DNA of 36,437 nt, taken from IMG/VR virus record IMGVR_UViG_3300036832_000776, positions 1 to 36,437 of that record; one strand, written 5' to 3'. Below are positions 15,525-23,995 of this stretch, in pieces. Both the position numbers and the translations under genes were made by a program. The notes beneath the pieces were generated by a model. The model was not told where the DNA came from and did no database searches. It saw nothing but the letters and a program-made list of their open reading frames with translations. Position 1 is the first letter of the stretch; each line of letters starts with the position of its first letter. This DNA is from a virus.

Positions 15525-16618
15525 TATCTCGCTCCCTCTAACGCCTCGATGCGGGCTTGCGCCTCTTGCAACGTCTTGGTCAACGCGGCGATCACCGTCC
15601 ACGGGTTGGGCGATTGGATGCAATCCTCCTGATCCTTGACCCCGGTGGCGGCGTCCTCGATCAGCGTCTCTTGAAGCTCATGCGCGACCAGCCCCCAGCG
15701 CTCCTTGTCGTCGCCCTTGATCAGGTCTTTGTAGGGGCGCAGCTTGTAGCTGATCGGCCTCAGCGCCTTCAGCCGCTCCCACATCGACGGCAGCGGCGTG
15801 AGGTCGCGCTTGATGCGGTAATCGGAGTTGAAGGCCAGCGTGCCGAAATAAGTGGCGTCGATCCACCACTGCGTAGAACCGTTGCTGCTGTCATACCAAG
15901 CATGAAACCAATTGCCGCCGTAAGCGCCGTTGATCCCTTGACGGCATCGATAGCCGGGGCACCAAAGATAGCCATTCAGTGAAACGCTGGCGTCGCTTCT
16001 TAAGCTAAGATTGCCACTGCCGGTCAAGTTGCTGAGCACCAGCGAACTGTCGGCATAGCTCCAGTACAACCATCCAACGATTGTCCCGGCTGGATTCTGA
16101 AACCCAACATGGCAATTGGCGGTCGCGTTTGGGGCGCGCGTATAGAGCACGCCGCTATTGGCATGGACACCGCCACTGGCGGTTATTTCGCCGGTCGCGG
16201 TCAAAGCGCCGTTGACGGTCGCCCCGGCGCTGGTGATCTGAACTGTCGCCACGCCCTCGGAGACAAGGTTCAGCGTCCCGCCGGTGATGCTGAAACCGTA
16301 GTTGCCGCCGTACAGGTCGATGTGGTGGCTAAGGTCGAGCGGGCCGCTCCCGGTCGCGTTGACGAAGGTCTCGCCGTTGGCGAATGTCGCCGGTTCGGCG
16401 AAGTACGCCGACGCCCTGAATGTCATGTCGCCGCTGATCAATCCACCGCTCGACCACGCGCCGTTCACCCGGCCGTACAGATTGCCGTCCTCGGGCGCGT
16501 CGGCGAATATCGCGACGCCGCCAGAGGCGGTCCATTTCACCCCGTCCCATGTCCATTTCAGATTGTTGGCGACGAACTCGTCGCCGGGGCTTGGGGTATC
16601 GGGGAAGTTCGCGCCCAT
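15524..16618 (-). CDS. Tail fibre with C-terminal S74 intramolecular chaperone (364 aa)
   Basis: Start ATG 16618 lies just after the upstream stop (TGAGATG); an in-frame ATG at 16642 is the alternative. The N-terminus NFPDTPSPGDEF and WTWDGVKWTASGG is the same attachment-like module as in the two upstream fibres. A repetitive beta region (Gly/Ala/Thr/Asn-rich, typical of a trimeric shaft) follows. The C-terminal 115 residues form a peptidase S74 chaperone: NSDYRIKRDLTPLPSMW, LKALRPISYKL, WGLVAHELQETL, and a coiled-coil end (ALTKTLQEAQARIEALEGAR). In this family a Ser/Lys pair (here the Ser of SDYRIK and its Lys) cleaves the chaperone off after the trimer has folded. It likely binds the host receptor. 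Confidence 0.88.
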   Translation of the reverse strand: MGANFPDTPSPGDEFVANNLKWTWDGVKWTASGGVAIFADAPEDGNLYGRVNGAWSSGGLISGDMTFRASAYFAEPATFANGETFVNATGSGPLDLSHHIDLYGGNYGFSITGGTLNLVSEGVATVQITSAGATVNGALTATGEITASGGVHANSGVLYTRAPNATANCHVGFQNPAGTIVGWLYWSYADSSLVLSNLTGSGNLSLRSDASVSLNGYLWCPGYRCRQGINGAYGGNWFHAWYDSSNGSTQWWIDATYFGTLAFNSDYRIKRDLTPLPSMWERLKALRPISYKLRPYKDLIKGDDKERWGLVAHELQETLIEDAATGVKDQEDCIQSPNPWTVIAALTKTLQEAQARIEALEGAR

Positions 16619-16619
16619 C

Positions 16620-17960
16620 TCAGAAATCCGCAAAAGCTGCATAGTGAAACTTGATCATGTCGCCCGCCGCCACCGCTACGCCCTGCACCCCCATTGAAAC
16701 CGACGTGGTGCTGGCGCTCCACACCCCTGCCTGAAGCGAGACGCCGGTGTTTTGCTCCCAGCATGACCCGACCGCGCCGGTATGCGGATCGTAAAGCGTG
16801 AAGGTGGGACGAATACGCATCGACGGGAACGTCGCGGTGAGGCCGCACCAATTGTTGTTGGCGGACACGCCGGTGTAGACCTGAAGCGCCGACGCATCCT
16901 GCGACGCCGTTCCCGGCGCGACGCCATAAGTGTATGAGGTTCTGAAGTATCGCTGGCAATCGGCGAGATTGTCGGCAAACGACTTGATCTCAGGTTCCGC
17001 GTTCACCGCCGCCTCGCCCACCACCAGCCCCACGCGGGTAAACCAGATGTTGGCATTCGCCATCTCGACCGGATTCAGCGCGCCGGGGGCGCTTTGAAAG
17101 TAGCCATCAACCCACACATCGGGGGCGGTGACGTAGGTCGAACCCGTGCCAAGACTAAAAACCAGACATGCGGCAAGCGCGTTGTCGGCAACCGCCCAAG
17201 CTCCAACCGTATCGCCGGGAATAGTGATGCGGATTTTTTGCCATGCGCCAGCCACCAGATCGAAGGTGAACACATAGGAGCGGTCCTGCGCGCCTCTTTG
17301 CAGCGCTCCAGCATAGGTGCCAGCCAGCGTCGTGTAGACCGTAAACACCAAGGTGACCGGCTGGGCCGACGCGGTGCCGAAATTGGCGACGTTGAAATCG
17401 CACCCTTCGATGCCGGTAAAAAACTCAAGAGTGTCAGTCGCGCCAACGGCGGTCGCCGTCGTTGTTGACCATTGGAGGGAATGCAGGCAGCCGGTGTCCC
17501 TGATATCAATCTCGTCAGCCCCGGCTTGCCGAGCAAAACCGGCATTGGCTGGGGTGCCGCCAAACCACCACCGATCAACAATATAGCCCTGCGCCGTTAG
17601 CTGGCCGGTGGTCCACTGATTGATCGCGATGTCTGGGTTGCCGACGCAATTGCGAGCGATGTTTGTGACGTTGACCCACGCGCCGTCCCTGCGACCGTAG
17701 GCGCTGCCGTCGCTCTTCGCGTCGGGCAGCGTCGGCTGGTTGATCGTCACTACCCATTGTTCGGATGTGCCGTCGTCGTAGCGCACGTAGAGGGCAAGGC
17801 CGACGGTGTCGAACCACAGGTCGCCCGGCTTGGGGTTGGCGGGCGGTGTGTCGGACGCGACGACGGCGGCCGGGGCGTTGGTGGAAATCCACTTCTCGCC
17901 GTCCCAAATCCACGACCCGTAGAGGTCGCCGCTGGTCGGATTGGCGGGGAAATCAAGCAC
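16620..17960 (-). CDS. Tail fibre/receptor-binding protein (446 aa) with shared N-terminal module
   Basis: Starts best at GTG 17960 (VLDFPANPTSGDLYG), overlapping the upstream stop and matching the MLDFPNNP start of the neighbouring fibre; ATG 17978 is an alternative. Residues about 1-100 contain two adaptor-like modules (IWDGEKWIS; PKPGDLWFDTVGLALYV ... QWVV, DGSAYGRRDGAWVNV), both repeated in the other fibres. The rest is beta-rich and resembles the jelly-roll type of carbohydrate-binding domains, starting with NPDIAINQW and containing YIVDRWW. There is no S74 chaperone here. It is probably a second host-recognition fibre or a fibre tip. Confidence 0.75.
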   Translation of the reverse strand: MLDFPANPTSGDLYGSWIWDGEKWISTNAPAAVVASDTPPANPKPGDLWFDTVGLALYVRYDDGTSEQWVVTINQPTLPDAKSDGSAYGRRDGAWVNVTNIARNCVGNPDIAINQWTTGQLTAQGYIVDRWWFGGTPANAGFARQAGADEIDIRDTGCLHSLQWSTTTATAVGATDTLEFFTGIEGCDFNVANFGTASAQPVTLVFTVYTTLAGTYAGALQRGAQDRSYVFTFDLVAGAWQKIRITIPGDTVGAWAVADNALAACLVFSLGTGSTYVTAPDVWVDGYFQSAPGALNPVEMANANIWFTRVGLVVGEAAVNAEPEIKSFADNLADCQRYFRTSYTYGVAPGTASQDASALQVYTGVSANNNWCGLTATFPSMRIRPTFTLYDPHTGAVGSCWEQNTGVSLQAGVWSASTTSVSMGVQGVAVAAGDMIKFHYAAFADF

Positions 17961-19674
17961 GGGCGGCCTCAAGCGCAATGATGCGTTCGGTCAGTTCATC
18001 ATTCTTCATCGCCAGTGTCTCGATGCGCTCCATCGCTTCCTGCAACGCCTTGGTCAGCGCGGCGGTCACCAGCATGAGATTGGGTGATTGCAGAATTTCC
18101 TTGTCGTCCTTCACCCCGGTCGCCGCCCGTTCGACCAGCGTCTCTTGCAGTTCGTGGGCGACGAAGCCCCACCGCTCCGCATCGTCGCGTTCGATCACCG
18201 GCTTCGCGCCTTTCGGCGCAGATGGGTAGGAGGATTCCTTTTGCTGATAGCGGATCGGCCTCAGCGCCTTGACCCTGTCCCACATCGACGGCAGCGGCGC
18301 GATGTTGGTCTTGATGCGATAGTCGCAGGCCGGATTGGCGAAATCCCTTGAGGTCCAGAATTGAAACGAGGTCATGCCAATCGACCAACCGCCGATATAA
18401 AAATTGCCGTTCGTGGCCATCCCGAAATTGGTCGCGAATTGACCGGGGATGTGGAAGGTCATGAAGGCTTCGCCGCCCTTGGTCTGCACCATGAAGCTGC
18501 CGCCGCCCGCTTGCACGATGTTGCCAGCGTTCGGGTAGACCGTCACCGCCCCGCTGCCGTTAAAGCCGTTGGCGGCGTTGACCATGTCGCTCGCATAAAA
18601 GCCGCTGGTCGAAATGCTGCTAGTGGCCAATGTCCCAATGGACACCTCCCCACTGGCGCGGTTGATGGCAATCGGGCTGTCGATATACGTTCCGCCGTCA
18701 TCGAAACGCTGGATGCTGAAAGCAGAACCGACGTTGCCGCCGGTTTCAGCCGCGCCGTCGCCAAGGTTGATCGTCCAACGCACATCCGCCCCAACGTAGC
18801 CGATGATCTGGTTGCCTTGGCCAGCGGGCGTGTAAAGCTGCAACTGCCCCCAGCCCTCGGTCGTGATGCTGATGCCACCGGTTAACGCGCCGCCCGCGCG
18901 CGGGAGGAACTCATCCGAGATTGGCGACCAGACGGCGCTCTCGCGTCCATACATGACGCCGTCCAGCGGTGCGTCGCCGATGCTGCCCCCGGCGCTCGAT
19001 GTCGCCACCCATTGGTTGGTGTCTTGATCGGCGAACCAGACGAACAATTGCCCGCCGATTGAATCCCACCACAGGTCGCCGGGTTGCGGCGAGGCAGGCG
19101 GCTGATCAGCGACGGTGACGCTCGAACCGCCCGCCGCGCCGCCCAAGAGCAGATTGAGCAGGACTTGATTGCTGTCGGCTAACGGCGCGCCGCCGCTGGA
19201 ATGGTGGATGACCGGAACATAGACATACTCGCCCGCCTCGCTGGTCACGTCCGAGCACTCGTAGACACGCGCGTTGGCCGCCGTGTCGAAGTCCTGAAGA
19301 AACAGCATGTCGCGCGGCTTGATCAGCGACAGGATGGTCGAGGCGTCCACCCCGTCGCTGGTGGTCTTGCAGATGTAGAGCGTGGTGATCAGGGTCTGAT
19401 CGGCATTGTCGCCACTGATGGTGTAGCCCTTGGCCGGACGGACGGTCGGCGGATTGGTCGAGGCGTCCCACGTGTACTCGCCGGTCGCGCCGTAGGAACC
19501 GCCGCCGGGCGGGCCTTGCGGACCCATCGGGCCGACCGGGCCTTGCGGGCCGACCGGTCCCTGCGGACCGCCCTGCACCGTGGTCATCACCCATTTGACC
19601 CCGTCCCACTGCCAGACCAGATCGCCTGATTCGTAGGTGTCCAAGAGCGCCGGGTTGTTGGGGAAATCGAGCAT
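17953..19674 (-). CDS. Collagen-like tail fibre with S74-type chaperone bearing Cys at the cleavage site (573 aa)
   Basis: Starts at ATG 19674 (TGATG with the upstream stop; GTG 19677 is also possible). Domain order: LDFP-type N-terminal module with WQWDGVKWV; seven Gly-X-Y triplets (GPQGPVGPQGPVGPMGPQ then GPP, about residues 36-57); an adaptor module (PQPGDLWWDSIGGQLFVWF); a beta-repeat shaft; and a C-terminal S74 chaperone (DYRIKTNIAPLPSMW, KALRPIRYQQ, WGFVAHELQETL, coiled-coil end). The residue at the expected Ser of the S74 site is Cys (codon TGC): PACDYRIK, against NSDYRIK in the sister fibre. Cys could still support an N-S acyl shift, or cleavage may be altered. The triplets should form a collagen-like triple helix and are candidate substrates for the phage prolyl hydroxylase. 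Confidence 0.87.
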   Translation of the reverse strand: MLDFPNNPALLDTYESGDLVWQWDGVKWVMTTVQGGPQGPVGPQGPVGPMGPQGPPGGGSYGATGEYTWDASTNPPTVRPAKGYTISGDNADQTLITTLYICKTTSDGVDASTILSLIKPRDMLFLQDFDTAANARVYECSDVTSEAGEYVYVPVIHHSSGGAPLADSNQVLLNLLLGGAAGGSSVTVADQPPASPQPGDLWWDSIGGQLFVWFADQDTNQWVATSSAGGSIGDAPLDGVMYGRESAVWSPISDEFLPRAGGALTGGISITTEGWGQLQLYTPAGQGNQIIGYVGADVRWTINLGDGAAETGGNVGSAFSIQRFDDGGTYIDSPIAINRASGEVSIGTLATSSISTSGFYASDMVNAANGFNGSGAVTVYPNAGNIVQAGGGSFMVQTKGGEAFMTFHIPGQFATNFGMATNGNFYIGGWSIGMTSFQFWTSRDFANPACDYRIKTNIAPLPSMWDRVKALRPIRYQQKESSYPSAPKGAKPVIERDDAERWGFVAHELQETLVERAATGVKDDKEILQSPNLMLVTAALTKALQEAMERIETLAMKNDELTERIIALEAARA

Positions 19675-21071
19675 CACTTCGCCCTGATGATCTTGTTCAG
19701 CGCCATGAACGGCTGCATCACATTGTGGGCCGCGCCGCCGCCGTTGGCGTAAATGCCGATGCCGGTGCCAGACCCGCTATTGTAGACCCCGGTGGCCGCG
19801 CCGTAGACGCCCAAGCCGACGCCAGCGGCGTAATTGAAGCCGCCGGTGCCAGCGCCGATGATTTGCGCGTAATCGCCAGCGACGCCCATGCCGGTGCCCG
19901 CGCCATAGACGCCGATGCCGCAGCCGCGAAGGTCAGTCTGCCCCGCAGTATGCAACCCCCCTCCGGGCGAACCCAACGCATACATGCCGGTGTTGGCCTG
20001 CATGACATTGGCATGAACGTGACCGGGGTCGGCGAGACTATGCGCGTGTCCGGGGTCGGAGAGGCCATGGTAATGCAGGTTTTGACTATGGTTGTGGCCG
20101 GGGTCGCCAAAGCTGTGATTGTGGCCCGGATCGTAAAGATTGTGGGCGTGGGTCGGGTCGTTCATGCCGTGATTGTGGCCGGGGTCGGCGATATCATGCG
20201 CGTGCGACGGCATCTCGTCGGCGGTCAGGGTGTGGGTGATCTCGCCGCCGGTGGCGAACAGCGCATAACCGCCGCCTGCGCCGATGGTCACCCGGTCGAT
20301 CAGGTTGGGCGCGGCGAAGGTGACCCCGTCGGCCGACAGCATCGGGCCGAGCACCGGATAGTCCACAACGTTGTAGACCACCCCGTCGCACATCAGGAAG
20401 TTCTCGGGCGCGCCCACGCCGACGAAATCGAGCACGACGCCGATAGGCACGCCCGCGACCTCGGACCAGCCGCCATCCTTGCGCGCGTAGGCTTTCCCGT
20501 CCTCGGCCGCGTCCGGCAGGGTGGCGGCGTTGGTGGTGCAGACCCATTGGGTCGAGCTTTGATCGTAGTAGGAAATGTAAAGCTGGCCGCCCATGGTGTC
20601 CCACCACAGGTGCCCCGGCGTGGTGTCGTAGGGCGGGTCCGGACCGATGGAGACGCTCGCCCCGCCGCCGCCGGGACCGCCGCCTTCGCCGGGCGGCCCT
20701 TCCGGCCCCTGCGGTCCGGGCGGGCCGGTGTCGCCCGTGTCGCCTTTCGGGCCGGGCGGCCCCTGCGGCCCTACAGCGCCCCCAGAACCGCCAAGCTGGG
20801 TCCATTGCGCCCCATCCCACGCGCCGGGCGGGATGGCCGCGTTGGCGACCCACAGGCCGCCTTGGTAGGCGACGTGATCGGCTGAGGCGTAGGCGGCGCT
20901 GGCGCGCCAATGCCGCACCGCCAGAAAATCGACGGCGCTCTGGTCGAACACCCCCAACTGGAGATCGGCGAGGTTGACGTAGAGTTCGCCCGGCGTCGAA
21001 GGCCCGACGCCCTCGAACGGCGGCCTGCGCCCAGCAATCCACGACCGCGCTACGCGCAGGATGTTGGGCAT
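19674..21071 (-). CDS. Collagen-like tail fibre with phage tail-collar domain and HxH repeat tip (465 aa)
   Basis: AGGGCAGGGCG precedes ATG 21071. The order is: an N-terminal part (ELYVNLADLQLGVFD), a WDGAQWTQLGG module, ten Gly-X-Y triplets starting GPQGPPGPKGDTGDTGPP (about residues 99-130), an adaptor module (GHLWWDTMGGQLYISYYD), and a tail-collar-type domain (VGAPENFLMCDG, YPVLGPML, PNLIDRVTIGAGGG, HTLTADEMPSHAH). Next come repeated DPGHxH or related units giving eight HxH motifs (SHAHD, GHNHG, THAHN, GHNHS twice, LHYHG, GHAHS, GHVHA), then a Gly-rich end and NVMQPFMALNKIIRAK. HxH motifs in the T4 long-tail-fibre tip bind iron; the same is likely here. It probably contacts the host surface. 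Confidence 0.9.
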   Translation of the reverse strand: MPNILRVARSWIAGRRPPFEGVGPSTPGELYVNLADLQLGVFDQSAVDFLAVRHWRASAAYASADHVAYQGGLWVANAAIPPGAWDGAQWTQLGGSGGAVGPQGPPGPKGDTGDTGPPGPQGPEGPPGEGGGPGGGGASVSIGPDPPYDTTPGHLWWDTMGGQLYISYYDQSSTQWVCTTNAATLPDAAEDGKAYARKDGGWSEVAGVPIGVVLDFVGVGAPENFLMCDGVVYNVVDYPVLGPMLSADGVTFAAPNLIDRVTIGAGGGYALFATGGEITHTLTADEMPSHAHDIADPGHNHGMNDPTHAHNLYDPGHNHSFGDPGHNHSQNLHYHGLSDPGHAHSLADPGHVHANVMQANTGMYALGSPGGGLHTAGQTDLRGCGIGVYGAGTGMGVAGDYAQIIGAGTGGFNYAAGVGLGVYGAATGVYNSGSGTGIGIYANGGGAAHNVMQPFMALNKIIRAK

Positions 21072-21083
21072 CGCCCTGCCCTT

Positions 21084-21857
21084 TTAAGCTGCGGCGCGCC
21101 CCTTGGCGGTGAGGGCCTCGTCAGGCGCGTCGATCAGATCATAGACATAACGGTACTGGCAGCGGCAATTGATCAGGACGCCCGGCATGTCGAACTCGTC
21201 CATGTAGCCTTCCGGGTGCTTGATCAGGCCCTGCTCGTCGGCCCACGATCCCCGGCGGACGTAGAACAGGTCGTGCCGCGCCGCGTGCTCCGGCCGGTGC
21301 TTGCGCTCGATTTCCCATGTCGCGTCCCAGAAGCCGCCAATCGACCCGGCATCGGCGGCCACCACCTCGTCCATGGTCGCCATCAGCTTCTTGGTCTGAT
21401 CGACCGCCGTCATCCGCTCCTGCGCGCGGGCGTCGCGCATCGCCTTGGTGATCGGCTTGGCGTGCTCGCGCGCCGCGCCCGGCTTGGCCCCGGCGGTGGC
21501 CAAGCCAAGGAAGCGGTTCTGCACCCGCTCCAAGGCCTGCCGGTGCGCGCCGTCCACCGCCTCGCGGGCGGCGTACAGCCGCTTCTCCAGTTCGCCCCGA
21601 AGCTTGGGTTCGAGTTGGTCCATGCTGAGCTTGGACACTTGGCCCTTGCGGCCCTGAAGACGCCCCCGTCCCAGCGCGCGGGTGAAAGCCCCCGATAACG
21701 CCCGTTCAACCTTGGCCTTGGCGGTGTCGGCATCGAGCGCGCTCTCGGCCGCCGCGTTCAGCCGCGTCGTCCAATCGTTGACGTCGGCCGGACTGGTGAA
21801 GCCGAAGTGATTGAAGTGGCTGACCGCCTCGCGCAGGAGCTTGTTGAACGCCGCCAT
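21084..21857 (-). CDS. Phage head morphogenesis protein, SPP1 gp7/Mu gpF-like
   Basis: The 257-residue protein is helical in its first 150 residues and ends with the family's signature region: WEIERKHRPEHAARHDLFYVR, then PGVLINCRCQYRYV, where the CRC motif and His/Arg residues are typical of the MuF C-terminal domain. These minor head proteins sit near the portal and help procapsid assembly or DNA entry. It follows the portal gene by 10 nt, the standard arrangement, and is followed by the fibre genes instead of a protease, which is unusual. Confidence 0.85.
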   Translation of the reverse strand: MAAFNKLLREAVSHFNHFGFTSPADVNDWTTRLNAAAESALDADTAKAKVERALSGAFTRALGRGRLQGRKGQVSKLSMDQLEPKLRGELEKRLYAAREAVDGAHRQALERVQNRFLGLATAGAKPGAAREHAKPITKAMRDARAQERMTAVDQTKKLMATMDEVVAADAGSIGGFWDATWEIERKHRPEHAARHDLFYVRRGSWADEQGLIKHPEGYMDEFDMPGVLINCRCQYRYVYDLIDAPDEALTAKGRAAA

Positions 21858-21867
21858 CAGCGCACCA

Positions 21868-23574
21868 TCAGCGCCGCACGCCGGAACGCTGCGCCAGCCC
21901 GTCCATCACCGCGCTCACCAATTGCTTGGTCTTGTCGTGCTTCTGCGGCAGGCGCTGGACCGAATCGTGCAGCCGGTTGAGGGTGTGGCTGATCTTGTCG
22001 TCGTAGCTGTCGCTCGACCCGCCGCCAGAGGCGCTGATCCGTTTCGGTTTCGGCACCTTCTCGGCCCCGAACGGCGACCCGCCGCCGCCCGGTTGCCCAC
22101 CGCCGCCGGGCGAGGGCTTCTGGCCCGGCTGGCCGGGTTGGCCGGGTTGTCCGCCGCCTTGCGCCAATTGCTTCTGTTGCTCGTCCTCCTGCTCCTTCTG
22201 CTCGTTGAGATGATCTTCGAGCGCCTCGATGTCGAACTCCAGCGGCGTCCGGAACAGCGTCTCCTGATCGTTGATGGTGTCGGCCAGCCACGACGCCAGC
22301 GCCGCCTGATTGTCGGGGTCGCTGATCGGCAGGAGCGTCTGCACCGCCGCGATGGCGGCGTTGAGGATCACCTCCTCGACCTGAATCTTCTCGTTGTCCT
22401 CCGGTTCCAGCCAGTTCGGCCATTCCGCCTTGAAGCTGTTCTTCCATGCGTAGAAGGCGCTGACATAGGGGATGCGGCCGAACACCTCGGGGTAGCGGCG
22501 CTGCACCGTCTGGTAGAAATCCGGCCCCCATGCGCGATGCATGGTCATCTCATCGAACCAGCGATATTGCGGGTCCATCTCCTCGCGCATCCGCTTGACG
22601 AACATCGCCACCCGGCGGGCGTCCTCGGTGCCCTCGCCGAAGCCCTCGACAAAGGTCTCCTCGTTCAACAGCACCGCTGGCATGTCGGCGGCGACGGCGC
22701 AGTTCTTCAGGATGTTGCCGCGCGCCATGGTCAACGGCGCTTCCATGTTCATCAGGTCGAGCGAGGCGATTTCCTCATCCGGACTGATATTGATGACGTT
22801 GCCAATTTCGGCCTCTTTGACGACGTTGCGCTTCTGTCCGAACGCCGCCGACATGACGTTGTCCACGAAGCCGCCCGGCATCTTGATCTTGGCCACGATC
22901 ACGCCCGCCTTGGTGGCGACCATGTCGTCGGCGATCATCGTCTTCAGGTAGCTCTTCAGCGGGAACCACGCGCGCTGATAGACCGAGCGGCCGACGAAGC
23001 CGTAAGAGGCGCTGGTCCACGAGAGATAGACCGGGCGCTCGTTGATCACCACTTGGGTGCGCGAGGGGTGATAGGCCTGCCCCTGCACCGCGACGTGGCT
23101 TCCCTGCTTGAGAAAGTCGAGCGCGTTGGGGTTCTGGTTGAACACCAGCGACCCGGCGGTGTTGAGCGGGTCCCAGATGTTGAAGGCGATGCGCAGGTCG
23201 CGCATCTGCTTGGGGGTCAGCGGCCGGTCAGGCGGCACGCCCTCGGCGACCACGCCGCAGGTGGCTATGCCATAGACGCGCGACATCACCTTGGTTTGAC
23301 GAATGGCCTCGGTCGCGCCGATGAATTTGAACTCGTCCTCGAACGCCTGCATCGCCACCGACGGCGCGCCCGGTGCGCTCAGCTTGCGCGCTTGGCTTTG
23401 CGCCATCACCACCGGGGTCTCGGCCATCTTGGCCCCGACCGGGTGGGCGACGTAGACCGACTTGCAGGCTTGGTAGCTGGGTTCGTCTCCCGGCGTCAGT
23501 TCCGAGAGCAGCATGAAGTCCTTCAGGCTGTTCGGCAGCCCGGTGCCAGCCCGCAGGTTGATATATTCGACCAT
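21868..23574 (-). CDS. Portal protein (DUF1073-like)
   Basis: The 568-residue protein has the portal core of the DUF1073 type: ACKSVYVAHPVGAKMAETPV early, then AIRQTKVMSRVYGIATCGVV, NIWDPLNTAGSLVFNQNPN, LSWTSASYGFVGRSVYQRAW, and a helical C-terminal wing (EMDPQYRWFDEMTMHRAWGPDF). The last 110 residues are a Gln/Gly/Pro-rich flexible segment and a charged tail, common in portals. Twelve copies form the DNA channel at the capsid vertex. Start ATG 23574 has GAGGGCGAA upstream (23578-23586) in a 21-bp block also present before the decoration gene. It lies upstream of the MuF gene as expected. Confidence 0.87.
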   Translation of the reverse strand: MVEYINLRAGTGLPNSLKDFMLLSELTPGDEPSYQACKSVYVAHPVGAKMAETPVVMAQSQARKLSAPGAPSVAMQAFEDEFKFIGATEAIRQTKVMSRVYGIATCGVVAEGVPPDRPLTPKQMRDLRIAFNIWDPLNTAGSLVFNQNPNALDFLKQGSHVAVQGQAYHPSRTQVVINERPVYLSWTSASYGFVGRSVYQRAWFPLKSYLKTMIADDMVATKAGVIVAKIKMPGGFVDNVMSAAFGQKRNVVKEAEIGNVINISPDEEIASLDLMNMEAPLTMARGNILKNCAVAADMPAVLLNEETFVEGFGEGTEDARRVAMFVKRMREEMDPQYRWFDEMTMHRAWGPDFYQTVQRRYPEVFGRIPYVSAFYAWKNSFKAEWPNWLEPEDNEKIQVEEVILNAAIAAVQTLLPISDPDNQAALASWLADTINDQETLFRTPLEFDIEALEDHLNEQKEQEDEQQKQLAQGGGQPGQPGQPGQKPSPGGGGQPGGGGSPFGAEKVPKPKRISASGGGSSDSYDDKISHTLNRLHDSVQRLPQKHDKTKQLVSAVMDGLAQRSGVRR

Positions 23575-23636
23575 CGTTTCGCCCTCGATGTGAAGGCGAA
23601 GCTACACCGAAAGCGCGCTCGTGCTAAACCGGGTCG

Positions 23637-23783
23637 ATGCTCGAACCTCTGATCGCGTTCCTGATCATGCTCCTGATCGCCGTGGTGGCGCTCGAAGGCT
23701 GGCTGATTCAGCGCGACATCAGACGCGCGACCGCCGCCCTCCTGCGCGGGCTGGAGGAACTGTTGGGCAAGAGGAATAGATGA
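23637..23783 (+). CDS. Small membrane protein (48 aa), plus-strand island
   Basis: ATG 23637 to TGA 23783. A single strong hydrophobic helix (LIAFLIMLLIAVVALEGWLI, about residues 5-24) is followed by a basic, helical tail (RRATAALLRGLEELLGKRNR). It is divergent from the portal gene and overlaps the next plus-strand ORF (ATGA). It might be a membrane anchor or a lysis accessory, but the evidence is only topology. It is short, and its ribosome-binding site is unclear. Confidence 0.45.
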   Translation: MLEPLIAFLIMLLIAVVALEGWLIQRDIRRATAALLRGLEELLGKRNR

Positions 23784-23995
23784 CCAGTTTCGAGAAGGAA
23801 GCTTCGCTCGCCCTAACCGGGCTGCTGGAGGACATGCGCTATCTGCGGGCCGAGCTTGACCGCCTGCACGCGCTGCAAGACGTCCGGCAGCAGTCGCTGG
23901 TCGAACTCCTGCGCGAGCTTTACCGTCGCGACTCACAACCGCTTACGGCGGACCATGGTCAGGATGGTCCACAAACTGCGCCCACGTCGCCGTAG
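23780..23995 (+). CDS. Small coiled-coil protein (71 aa), plus-strand island
   Basis: ATG 23780 overlaps the stop of the small membrane gene (ATGA). Residues 8-52 form a strong amphipathic helix (LALTGLLEDMRYLRAELDRL, then LRELYRR), followed by a disordered tail. The last 53 nt overlap the convergent coiled-coil gene on the minus strand. With the preceding gene it makes a two-gene unit of membrane anchor plus coiled coil. Function is unknown. Confidence 0.45.
   Translation: MTSFEKEASLALTGLLEDMRYLRAELDRLHALQDVRQQSLVELLRELYRRDSQPLTADHGQDGPQTAPTSP

Noticed and set aside
21811-23652. Plus-strand 613-residue ORF opposite the portal gene
   Set aside because: Antisense shadow of the portal; His/Arg/Leu-rich composition with no recognisable domain.
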